From contig DAOVKD010000022.1 of assembly GCA_030631975.1 (NCBI GenBank), forward strand, positions 1-7,454: a stretch of DNA of 7,454 nt, in the 5' to 3' direction. The notes beneath the pieces are model-generated. The model was not told where the DNA came from. It worked only from the letters and a program-made list of their open reading frames with translations, and made no database searches. This document shows, in pieces, positions 1 through 5,878 of the stretch. Position 1 is the stretch's first letter, and every line of letters starts with the position of its first letter. The DNA comes from Candidatus Woesearchaeota archaeon (GTDB taxonomy: Archaea; Nanobdellota; Nanobdellia; Woesearchaeales; GW2011-AR4). The position numbers and the translations under genes were made by a program.

Positions 1-246
1 AAAACCAAGAATTATAATTAGTAATAACAAAATCCAAATTTTTTTATCAATTTTTTTGAATTCATTATAAATATATTTAAAATTGATTAATAAAAATATG
101 AATAATAAAAGGTAAGTAATAAGAAGAAAAGAAGGAACTAATCTGAATAATATGTTATCTGGTATATTAAAATTCATGAAAATCAGCAGAATATTGAATA
201 AAATAACATACGGCAATATAATTAGGAATGTATTTTTAAATTTCAT
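1..246 (-). CDS. Partial multi-pass membrane protein (N-terminal 82 codons)
   Basis: An open frame starts at the ATG at 246-244 and stays open to the left edge, giving 82 codons with no stop; the C-terminus is outside the window. Three hydrophobic stretches are visible, at about residues 6-24, 37-57 and 70-82, with a Lys/Asn-rich segment (about 58-69) between the second and third. The start overlaps the stop of the carbamoyltransferase (ATGA at 246-243), so translation is probably coupled and the gene belongs to the same operon. Context with a glycosyltransferase and a carbamoyltransferase suggests a membrane enzyme of glycan assembly, such as a GT39/ArnT-like transferase or a flippase, but no diagnostic motif lies in the visible part, so family assignment is a guess. 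Its reality as a gene is well supported by the overlap and the membrane-helix pattern. Confidence 0.75.
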   Translation of the reverse strand, partial: MKFKNTFLIILPYVILFNILLIFMNFNIPDNILFRLVPSFLLITYLLLFIFLLINFKYIYNEFKKIDKKIWILLLLIIILGF

Positions 247-1922
247 CTTTTTATTATATAGTTGCCCACTATAAGATGTTTTGATTTTGTATTGAGCATT
301 ACTTCGACAGCTTCTTCTGGCGTGTTAACTATTGGAAAACCATGCAAATTAAAGCTTGTGTTCAGCACTATCCCATCACCAGTATTTCTTTTTACCTGTT
401 TTAGCAAGTTCCTGAATATTCCATTTTCTTCTCCCACTATTTGGGGTCTTGCTGAACCATCGACATTAATAACAGATTTGAGTTTATGCCTGATATTTTC
501 TTTAGTGTTGTAGCCCATGACCATAAATTTATCATATTGCTTAATGTCTGTAAAGAACTTTTTTGCCTCTTCTCTTAATAATGAAGGGCAAAAAGGCTGA
601 AACCATTCCCTCTTTTTGATTTGCAGATTTAGCATATCTTTTACTTTTTCTGAGAATGCAGGCGCTAAAATGCTCCTATTGCCTAATGCCCTTGGACCAT
701 ACTCCATCCTGCCTTGAAACCATAATACAATGTCCCCCTTGGAAATCAAATCAGCAGCATATTTTTCAACACCATCATTTTTTTCATATTTTAGGTTGTA
801 TTTTTTAAATGCCTGTCTTATTTCTTCATCACTGCAGTCAGGCCCAAAATAGATGTCATCAAATTTGTATGATTTCTTTCCATTCAATTTTAAGTTGATG
901 TACAAGGCCGCGCCTAGTGCCAGGCCTCCATCACCCATATGGGGAAAAACAAACCATTTTTTTAATTCTTTTAAATTTTTAATTCTTTGATTAGCTTTTA
1001 CATTTGAAGCTGCTCCGCCTGCCCATGCAACATCTCTGATTCCAGTCTCTTTTATTGCATTTTTAAAAAGTTTTATTAAATTTCTCTCTAAAGTTTTTTG
1101 GGCCATCCAGGCGAATTGTTCAGAAGATGTATGCCACAAAATATTTTTTAGTTGTTTATACATCCTTAAAGTAGAATATTTTGCCTTAATATTCAAACCA
1201 TTCACTTTAAAGAAATTCAGCATTTCATTCTTTTCATCAGGCATATCATAGGCGTAATCAGACAGCGCCATTACCTTTCCTTCATCCTCTAGTTCTCTCA
1301 TGTTTAACAGATTTGTAACATGCTCAAAGAAAATACCTAAAGAATCCCTGCATGATATCGAAGAAATTCTTTCTATTTCCCCATTTTCTAAAATATTTAC
1401 TGAGCCGGATAAACCATCACCAATGCCGTCTATCGTTATTGCTAATGCTTTATTAAATCCAGACAATAAAGCAGAGGCGGCATGAGCCGTATGATGATCA
1501 ACAATATGCAGGGAAAATTTTTTGAATCCAAGTTTTTTAAGTTCTCCTTTTAAGAGGTATTGGCTTAGATGCCCTGTTATTTTTGTTGGGCCTATCTCTG
1601 TTAGGGTATATTTCAGAGATTTCTGAAAGCGTGGAAATCTTGGTAAAATTTTTCTTCTTCTCAGAAGGTAATACCTGTCTTTGAGCGCTGGAACTGCTCT
1701 TGTTAATGTTTTTGAAAAGTCTGAGGTTGAGGCAGCTATCACTTTAACGTCTGTTGGTTTCAGACCAACATAGTCCAGACATGCTTCTATACTCTGTCTT
1801 GGAAAACCAACATCCAGTTTTTTTCTTGTAATACGCTCTTCATTTATTGCTGCTTTTATTTTATTGTCTTCTATTATTGCTGAACCTGCGTCATGCCCGT
1901 CCCATAGCCCAAGAATATACAT
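243..1922 (-). CDS. NodU/CmcH/TobZ-family O-carbamoyltransferase
   Basis: 559 residues, the usual length for this family, which transfers a carbamoyl group from carbamoyl phosphate through a carbamoyl-adenylate onto a hydroxyl of a sugar or secondary metabolite. The N-terminal ASKHA/Kae1-like domain (about 1-345) starts MYILGLWDGHDAGSA and holds the metal-binding motif VDHHTAHAASAL (141-152; His143, His144, His147), the loop DGIGDGLSGS (165-174), AGGAASNVKANQ (301-312) and FPHMGDGGLALGAAL (326-340). The C-terminal YrdC-like domain (about 385-556) holds WFQGRMEYGPRALGNRS (401-417), REWFQPFCPSLL (438-449) and LNTSFNLHGFPIV (520-532). All key motifs look intact, so it should be active. The ATG lies four bases after AGGAGGT, whose bases are the last codons and stop of the glycosyltransferase. 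The acceptor is probably a surface-glycan sugar, judging from the neighbours. Confidence 0.95.
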   Translation of the reverse strand: MYILGLWDGHDAGSAIIEDNKIKAAINEERITRKKLDVGFPRQSIEACLDYVGLKPTDVKVIAASTSDFSKTLTRAVPALKDRYYLLRRRKILPRFPRFQKSLKYTLTEIGPTKITGHLSQYLLKGELKKLGFKKFSLHIVDHHTAHAASALLSGFNKALAITIDGIGDGLSGSVNILENGEIERISSISCRDSLGIFFEHVTNLLNMRELEDEGKVMALSDYAYDMPDEKNEMLNFFKVNGLNIKAKYSTLRMYKQLKNILWHTSSEQFAWMAQKTLERNLIKLFKNAIKETGIRDVAWAGGAASNVKANQRIKNLKELKKWFVFPHMGDGGLALGAALYINLKLNGKKSYKFDDIYFGPDCSDEEIRQAFKKYNLKYEKNDGVEKYAADLISKGDIVLWFQGRMEYGPRALGNRSILAPAFSEKVKDMLNLQIKKREWFQPFCPSLLREEAKKFFTDIKQYDKFMVMGYNTKENIRHKLKSVINVDGSARPQIVGEENGIFRNLLKQVKRNTGDGIVLNTSFNLHGFPIVNTPEEAVEVMLNTKSKHLIVGNYIIKR

Positions 1923-1923
1923 T

Positions 1924-2589
1924 TTACCTCCTAAACAATTCGTTAATTATTTTCCTGCTTATCTCCACTCCATGCCTGAATGTCCTTAGCTTGCCTTTCC
2001 CGAATTTTCTCTTTTTTTCAAAACTTGGAACTTCCAAGACCTTTAATTTATTTTTTGCCGCTTTTATTGAAATCTCTGTTTCAATTGCAAATCCCTTGCT
2101 TTCAAGATTTAAATTTTTAATTGCATTTCTGTTAAAGCTTCTGTACCCATAACACAGATCAGAATAGTTCATTCTCCAGAATAAATTTACAAGAAAAACA
2201 AAGAATTTATTTCCAAATTTCCTTAACAAAGGCATATCCGCTGTACCGCCACCCTGGATAAATCTTGAGCCCATGCAAGTATCATAACCTGCCTTAATAC
2301 CTTCTATTAAAAGACCTAACTCTTCTGTTCTATGCGAGCAATCAGCATCCATCATTATAACTATGTCGCCTTTTGCTGCATTTAAGCCTTTTATTAAAGC
2401 AGAACCTTTTCCTCTCTTATCATACAATATTTTTGTATTAAATTTTTTTGCTATTTCCAAAGTTTTATCTTTTGAGTAACCATCCACTACTATAACTTCA
2501 GAAATACACTTGGGTATGTTATTAAGAACATAAGACAAATTTTCTTCCTCATTTAATGTAGGTATAACAACCGATATTTCCTCTTTCAT
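1924..2589 (-). CDS. DPM1-like family 2 glycosyltransferase (polyprenyl-phosphate sugar synthase type)
   Basis: 221 residues from the ATG at 2589. The GT-A fold motifs are in order: SVVIPTLNEEENL near the N-terminus, VVDGYSKDKT (34-43), the metal-binding DxD in MDADCSH (Asp81, Asp83), GSRF (107-110) and DLCYGYR (144-150), then a basic C-terminal segment with KFGKGKLRTFRHG. This matches dolichyl/polyprenyl-phosphate mannose or glucose synthases, which move sugar from a nucleotide donor to a lipid phosphate at the cytosolic membrane face. There is no C-terminal membrane helix, so it is the short, peripheral type. A TTG at 2607 would add six residues, but a TATA-like box centred 27 bases before the ATG favours a leaderless start at 2589. 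The last codons AGG AGG TAA form the Shine-Dalgarno of the carbamoyltransferase. Donor and exact lipid acceptor cannot be read from sequence. Confidence 0.92.
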   Translation of the reverse strand: MKEEISVVIPTLNEEENLSYVLNNIPKCISEVIVVDGYSKDKTLEIAKKFNTKILYDKRGKGSALIKGLNAAKGDIVIMMDADCSHRTEELGLLIEGIKAGYDTCMGSRFIQGGGTADMPLLRKFGNKFFVFLVNLFWRMNYSDLCYGYRSFNRNAIKNLNLESKGFAIETEISIKAAKNKLKVLEVPSFEKKRKFGKGKLRTFRHGVEISRKIINELFRR

Positions 2590-2612
2590 TATCTTAGCAG
2601 AATTCAATTGCC

Positions 2613-2620
2613 TTTTAAAA
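2613..2620 (-). promoter_or_regulatory. Putative TATA box for the glycosyltransferase operon
   Basis: TTTTAAAA preceded on the minus strand by the purine-rich GGGAAAA, a possible BRE. Its centre lies about 27 bases before the ATG at 2589, the same spacing as the TATA box of the gene at 3533, which fits a leaderless transcript beginning at that ATG. In AT-rich DNA such a match can arise by chance, so the support is mainly the spacing. Confidence 0.45.
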
Positions 2621-2663
2621 TTTTCCCTATTTTTTATTGTTTAAGAAAAACTCAATTCAACAG

Positions 2664-2731
2664 AAATCCGACATCTCTAACCATAGACTATGAGATTGCT
2701 CTCCTTTCACTCGCTCACAATTCACGGATTT
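2664..2731. repeat. Inverted repeat between two minus-strand genes (AAATCCG ... CGGATTT)
   Basis: Seven-base perfect arms at 2664-2670 and 2725-2731 enclose 54 bases, which include a second, inner pair ATCTC/GAGAT around 2673-2695. The nested arms could fold as a hairpin in RNA or be a relic of a dispersed intergenic repeat. It fills most of the 143 bases between the stop of the beta-sandwich protein and the start of the glycosyltransferase, and is more GC-rich and pyrimidine/purine-biased than its surroundings (CTCCTTTCACTCGCTCAC on the plus strand). No coding frame is convincing here. It may separate the two transcription units as a terminator or processing site, but it has no clear T-tract on the minus strand downstream of the arm. 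Confidence 0.4.
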
Positions 2732-2732
2732 T

Positions 2733-3533
2733 TTAGCATGTCAAAAAAAGCTTCTTTTTTTGTGCATATATAAAAATTACTGCCAAAATCACCAATAATA
2801 CAGTCAATAAAGTCTGGTTGGTAAAAATATTTTGTTTTTCAACGACATTAACAATACCATTAGTTACAATCGTATAATGCCTGCCATCCTCGTCATGTTC
2901 TATAACAGCAAAAACGACATAAGAGCTTCCTGCCAGGGCTGAAAATTTTTTTATTTCAAAATTTATTGTTGTCTGTGTGTTTGCAGGCAGTTTTATGCTC
3001 AATTTGTCTTTTTCTGCTGTCAGCTCTTTTGGGGCAATCATTCTTATATTAAGATTTTTAGTTGTTTCTGCCGTATTCTTGATTGTTAATTCTAACGTTT
3101 CTTCATCTGAGAGCTCAATATTGTTTATTTTTGCCGCTATATCCGAGATTGTTGACTGCTTGTGGTCAAATGTTGACACTGAGATGGCAGAAAAAGGATA
3201 AGAGTTTGCATCCTGGTAGTTTGTTGTCAATATTAAAGGATATTTTCCCGAATTTTTAAGTTCAGCGTCTAAAGGCATTTCCCATTCAAAAGTTTCTCGC
3301 ATGCCTAATTGGCTTTTTAAATCACTTATTTTCTTCTGTCCATTTATGTCCATGCTTAGCTGAACGTTATACGCGCTTTCATCACCTAAATTTGTTACAG
3401 TGATTATTGTCCCATTCTCTGTTGTGGTTATTGAGGATTGCATACTTAAATAAGAAGCAGTAACAACAGGTATAATAGTTATTATCATAAAAATCCATAG
3501 AAAAATAACCAAAAACAATGATAATTTCTTCAT
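2733..3533 (-). CDS. Secreted, C-terminally membrane-anchored beta-sandwich protein (CARDB/NEW3-like)
   Basis: 266 residues. An N-terminal signal peptide covers about residues 1-26, with a hydrophobic core after MKKLS and a likely cleavage at VVTA-S. The ectodomain (about 27-237) reads as two tandem beta-rich domains, roughly 30-122 and 123-232, with the alternating pattern of CARDB/NEW3 Ig-like folds: phrases such as ITVTNLGDESAYNVQL (44-59) and LELTIKNTAETTKNLNIRMI (147-166) are typical of cell-surface archaeal proteins. A C-terminal helix (about 241-257) is followed by a short basic tail, KKKLFLTC, so the domains face outward. Sequons for N-glycosylation are at Asn40 and Asn239. No catalytic motif is seen; a structural or accessory role at the envelope is most likely. 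It lies head to head with the caspase-fold gene and upstream of the glycan genes. Confidence 0.85.
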   Translation of the reverse strand: MKKLSLFLVIFLWIFMIITIIPVVTASYLSMQSSITTTENGTIITVTNLGDESAYNVQLSMDINGQKKISDLKSQLGMRETFEWEMPLDAELKNSGKYPLILTTNYQDANSYPFSAISVSTFDHKQSTISDIAAKINNIELSDEETLELTIKNTAETTKNLNIRMIAPKELTAEKDKLSIKLPANTQTTINFEIKKFSALAGSSYVVFAVIEHDEDGRHYTIVTNGIVNVVEKQNIFTNQTLLTVLLVILAVIFIYAQKKKLFLTC

Positions 3534-3556
3534 GCAAAGATGAGATATGGAAAGAA

Positions 3557-3564
3557 TATTTAAA
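3557..3564 (-). promoter_or_regulatory. TATA box for the anchored beta-sandwich gene (leaderless)
   Basis: The minus strand reads TTTAAATA here, within AATTTTAAATATTC. Its centre is about 27 bases before the ATG at 3533, and no Shine-Dalgarno precedes that ATG (TCTTTGC just upstream). Both facts point to a leaderless transcript starting at or next to the ATG. Confidence 0.7.
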
Positions 3565-3579
3565 ATTATTTATTTGAAT

Positions 3580-3661
3580 TATAAGGTAAGCTGATTTTAA
3601 TGCTTCCGTCGGAACTCCTGTTTAAGATGCAAATTTTCGTCGTCTATAATCTTACCTTATA
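3580..3661. repeat. 82-base element bounded by perfect 11-base inverted repeats
   Basis: TATAAGGTAAG at 3580-3590 and CTTACCTTATA at 3651-3661 are perfect inverted copies enclosing 60 bases. Inside is a short hairpin, TTCC-GTC-GGAA (3604-3614). The element sits between the divergent promoters of the genes at 3533 and 3801. As RNA it would form an 11-pair stem closing a 60-base loop; as DNA it could be a regulator-binding palindrome or a small transposon remnant, though I see no flanking target duplication. It is not a tRNA, and no clear C/D-box motifs are present. Confidence 0.5.
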
Positions 3662-3725
3662 CAATAAACCCGAGCTTAAAGCATGAGAGGAAATTTTTAT
3701 GGGAAAAGCCGCAAAAACCAAAACC

Positions 3726-3733
3726 TTTAAATA
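3726..3733 (+). promoter_or_regulatory. BRE/TATA promoter of the caspase-fold gene
   Basis: A strong archaeal box, TTTAAATA, preceded by the A/C-rich AAAACCAAAACC that serves as BRE. Expected initiation about 26-28 bases downstream falls near 3757, giving a leader of roughly 44 bases. The surrounding 30 bases closely resemble the promoter at 5636-5643. Confidence 0.75.
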
Positions 3734-3790
3734 CTACTTAACAGTAAGTAATATTCATAAATAACAGGCCAGCATAGCCATGGTAAATTA

Positions 3791-3796
3791 AGGTGG
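3791..3796 (+). promoter_or_regulatory. Shine-Dalgarno site of the caspase-fold gene
   Basis: AGGTGG lies four bases before the ATG at 3801 and fixes that start. The complementarity is to the GGTG part of the archaeal consensus. Confidence 0.7.
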
Positions 3797-3800
3797 GATT

Positions 3801-5438
3801 ATGAATTATCAGCATAGAGTGATTGGAGCAAATAATCAAAGAAGTTATGGAATTAATAAGGGGTATCCTGGAGAAATAGATAGGCATATTTCTGGAAGAA
3901 AACAAGTTGATTTTGAAAGAAGGATTCAGGAATTGTTAAATGATCCTAAGTTGGGTAGTTATATGCAAATTTTGACATCCCACAAATTAGAGTTCTCATC
4001 GCAAGCAGAGACTGTTGCAGTAGCATCTTTAATCCCCTTATTTGCTATTATAGGGGGAACAGCAGTTTATTCTGCTGCAGAAAAGAAATACGGCGATGAT
4101 GTTATTGAAAAAATGCTTGATAAATATCCTGGCAATTTTATAAATTCCATATTTCCCACTGCTGCAGCTAATAAAATTCCTAATGAAATAAAAACCCCTA
4201 AAACAAATAAAACATATTCAAAACAAGAGGTCCCAGTAACAGAATTAGGTATGGCCAGTTATTTCTCGCCAATATCTGAATGTGTTGGTAAAATAACCGC
4301 AGGTATTGACAAATATATAGAGGATAAATTGCAATTTAAATTTCCATTCTCTGAATTTTATGATGCAGATAGAGATGCCATTAAAAATGCCAGAGACCCG
4401 CATCCGAAAGAGCATGAGGACAAATACACAGACTCTGATTTGGATGGACTAACTGACTGGGATGAGAAGCATGTTTATGGAACAGACCATCGGAGCATAG
4501 ATAGTGATGGAGATGGGCTTAATGATAATGAAGAAATAAATATTGTTCATACTGACCCAAAAAACCCAGATACAGACAGAGACGGATATTCTGATTTGAA
4601 AGATAAACATCCACTTAACCCCGATGATGTTGACCATGACGGCTTGTTAGATGGCATGGATGCTGATAATGATGGTATGAGCAACTGGTTTGAAAGGAAT
4701 ATTGCAGGATTAGACCCATTAACACCGAATGACAGGTATGTTATGTTAAGTACAGAAGGATATGGGGCAGGAAATATTGCTCTGCAGAACATTCATAAAT
4801 ATGTAACTGAATCGCATATTTCAAATAAAACTATAATAAACTTAAAAGGTGATTGGGGTTATCCAATACAAGAAATTCCAAAAAAATATTCTTATATTGA
4901 CAATCTTACATTTACAGTGTTTGAGCATGGTGCTAATCAGATCGCTGAAAATTCAGATGAACATGATTTGGTTTATGTAATGTTGCATGGTAGTGGACTC
5001 CCTGGAGACTTTTACTTTCAACCTTATGGAGAGGGAACTCCTTATGAAGAGATAGACAATTTACTTGATAAGATTAATGCAAAAGCCATGATAGTAACAA
5101 TTGATGCATGTCACTCTGGTTCTGCAATACCTCATTTAAAAGATGGACCATGCCCAAGAATTGTTATGACACAATGCAGGGTTAACCAATCTGCTGGAAA
5201 TGCGCGTTTGGCAGAATATTTTTTCGAGGGGTTAGATAATGAAATCGCTGATAAAGATGGAAATAATTATGTTTCTGTAAAAGAAGCATTTGAATATGCA
5301 AAAAGAAAAATTATGTCAGAATGGTTTATTAAGGATAATGATTATAAACCGAGTGAACCCCAAATAAGCGATCCCGATAATATAGCATCAAAACTTTATT
5401 TAGGTGAACATAAACCAGAAAATAAACCGGAAAAATAA
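3801..5438 (+). CDS. Legumain/caspase-fold (clan CD) cysteine peptidase with thrombospondin type 3 calcium repeats
   Basis: 545 residues. Order of parts: a polar N-terminal region (1-70) without a signal peptide; one hydrophobic segment (about 71-92, with ASLIPLFAIIGG) that could be a signal anchor; a linker with an amphipathic stretch (about 93-205); at least four Asp-rich Ca2+ repeats (about 209-296: DSDLDGLTD, DSDGDGLND, DTDRDGYSD, DADNDGMSN); and the peptidase domain (about 312-535). The catalytic dyad is His396 in YVMLHGSG and Cys437 in TIDACHSGSA, the C13/C14 signature. An EF-hand-like loop, DKDGNNYVSVKE (484-495), follows. If the hydrophobic segment spans the membrane with the N-terminus inside, the repeats and peptidase face outward, where Ca2+ is available. 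Target specificity (Asn as in legumain, or Arg/Lys as in clostripain-like enzymes) cannot be told. Start supported by AGGTGG and the TATA box upstream. Confidence 0.88.
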   Translation: MNYQHRVIGANNQRSYGINKGYPGEIDRHISGRKQVDFERRIQELLNDPKLGSYMQILTSHKLEFSSQAETVAVASLIPLFAIIGGTAVYSAAEKKYGDDVIEKMLDKYPGNFINSIFPTAAANKIPNEIKTPKTNKTYSKQEVPVTELGMASYFSPISECVGKITAGIDKYIEDKLQFKFPFSEFYDADRDAIKNARDPHPKEHEDKYTDSDLDGLTDWDEKHVYGTDHRSIDSDGDGLNDNEEINIVHTDPKNPDTDRDGYSDLKDKHPLNPDDVDHDGLLDGMDADNDGMSNWFERNIAGLDPLTPNDRYVMLSTEGYGAGNIALQNIHKYVTESHISNKTIINLKGDWGYPIQEIPKKYSYIDNLTFTVFEHGANQIAENSDEHDLVYVMLHGSGLPGDFYFQPYGEGTPYEEIDNLLDKINAKAMIVTIDACHSGSAIPHLKDGPCPRIVMTQCRVNQSAGNARLAEYFFEGLDNEIADKDGNNYVSVKEAFEYAKRKIMSEWFIKDNDYKPSEPQISDPDNIASKLYLGEHKPENKPEK

Positions 5439-5445
5439 TTTATAA

Positions 5446-5626
5446 ATGGCAACTAAGTGGCTTTGCAGAAACCCCCATTGTCATAAAAATTATATATGGT
5501 AGAAAATACAGATTCTTTCGTGTCTAAGCTAAAACTAAACATAATCAACTGATTTTTACTGTCATTAGGCAGTATTCTGGCGAAGTATCTATAAAATTTG
5601 TCGTTACAGGGTTTGTAGAGCGCAAA
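5446..5626 (+). pseudogene. Possible decayed transposase fragment (zinc-ribbon region, IS1595-like)
   Basis: An 18-codon frame at 5446-5502 reads MATKWLCRNPHCHKNYIW, resembling the second half of a transposase zinc ribbon (W-x-C-x-N-P-x-C pattern). A one-base shift then continues at 5496 as MVENTDSFVSKLKLNIIN. The phrase CHKNYI-VENTDSFV-SKLKL is reminiscent of the CRKQFSVxTGTIFxxSKLPL region of IS1595-type transposases. The same frame carries on past stops at 5550, 5586 and 5607 with plausible residues (FLLSLGSILAKYL). This looks like a relic with a frameshift and several stops, not a working gene. The match is from memory of the family pattern and the piece is short, so chance is quite possible. 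No terminal inverted repeats were seen. Confidence 0.3.
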
Positions 5627-5635
5627 ACAAAAAGC

Positions 5636-5643
5636 TTTAAATA
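5636..5643 (+). promoter_or_regulatory. BRE/TATA promoter of the small-ORF/cysteine-rich protein cluster
   Basis: TTTAAATA preceded by AAAACAAAAAGC. Initiation is expected near 5665-5668, so the leader before the ATG at 5678 is only about 10-13 bases and begins at or just before the AGAGGT ribosome site (5668-5673). The box and its upstream A/C-rich tract are very like those at 3726-3733. Confidence 0.7.
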
Positions 5644-5677
5644 ATATTTAAGCAACAAAAACAAGAAAGAGGTTATT

Positions 5678-5816
5678 ATGGGCAAAAAAATTTCTATTCT
5701 TATGGCTTATTCCTACATGGCTTTTTGGTGGAGGAGAACTAATAAAATTTAAAGAATATAATACATTAATTATAAAGTTACAAAATGTTAAAAAATATAA
5801 AATTTTTAGGTGGTAG
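5678..5816 (+). pseudogene. Small membrane/secreted peptide ORF interrupted by a one-base shift in an A7 run
   Basis: The ATG at 5678 has a promoter and AGAGGT four bases upstream, so something is translated here. Read straight, the frame gives 24 residues (MGKKISILMAYSYMAFWWRR, then TNKI) and stops at 5750-5752. Dropping one A from the A7 run at 5684-5690 gives instead a 45-residue peptide: a basic start MGKK, a hydrophobic stretch FLFLWLIPTWLFGGGE, then a polar Lys/Tyr-rich tail ending in KIFRW, with a stop at 5814-5816. That longer frame ends two bases before the next small ORF, and its last codons AGG TGG form the Shine-Dalgarno of that ORF, which is how intact operon genes here are joined. 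I therefore favour the longer frame as the ancestral or real product, broken by mutation, sequencing error or expressed by slippage. No homolog is recognised. Confidence 0.5.
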
Positions 5817-5818
5817 AT

Positions 5819-5878
5819 GTGAATAAACTTTTATTTATTCTTATATTAGTTGTTTTGCTATTAGGATTTGTAAGATGA
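5819..5878 (+). CDS. 19-residue hydrophobic micro-ORF (GTG start), coupled to the cysteine-rich gene
   Basis: GTG at 5819 is preceded by AGGTGGT (5808-5814) four bases upstream. The 19 codons read VNKLLFILILVVLLLGFVR, with the first residue as Met when translated: a Lys followed by 14 almost wholly hydrophobic residues and a closing Arg, so a single membrane helix. The TGA at 5876-5878 overlaps the ATG of the next gene (ATGA, 5875-5878). An ATG one base off at 5817 would stop at once, so GTG is the only usable start. It could be a genuine membrane micropeptide, a coupling device that loads ribosomes onto the downstream gene, or the remnant of a signal sequence. Too short for family assignment; the ribosome site and the double coupling are the support. 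Confidence 0.5.
   Translation: MNKLLFILILVVLLLGFVR

Noticed and set aside
2590..2607. TTG start adding six residues to the glycosyltransferase
   Set aside because: The TATA-like box is placed for a leaderless transcript starting at the ATG at 2589, and the family normally begins just before SVVIPTLNEE; not excluded, since AAAAGG lies just upstream of the TTG.
3580..3661. tRNA or box C/D sRNA
   Set aside because: No T-loop GTTCRANNC, no anticodon arm of proper form, and no RTGATGA/CTGA pair at the needed places.
3699..3764. A 21-codon frame starting MGKAAKTK with a purine-rich stretch upstream
   Set aside because: The strong TATA box of the caspase-fold gene lies inside it, so the transcript begins near its end; no independent promoter fits.
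4449..4792. Minus-strand open frames across the calcium-repeat region
   Set aside because: They mirror the Asp/Gly-rich codons of the plus-strand gene and have no start context.
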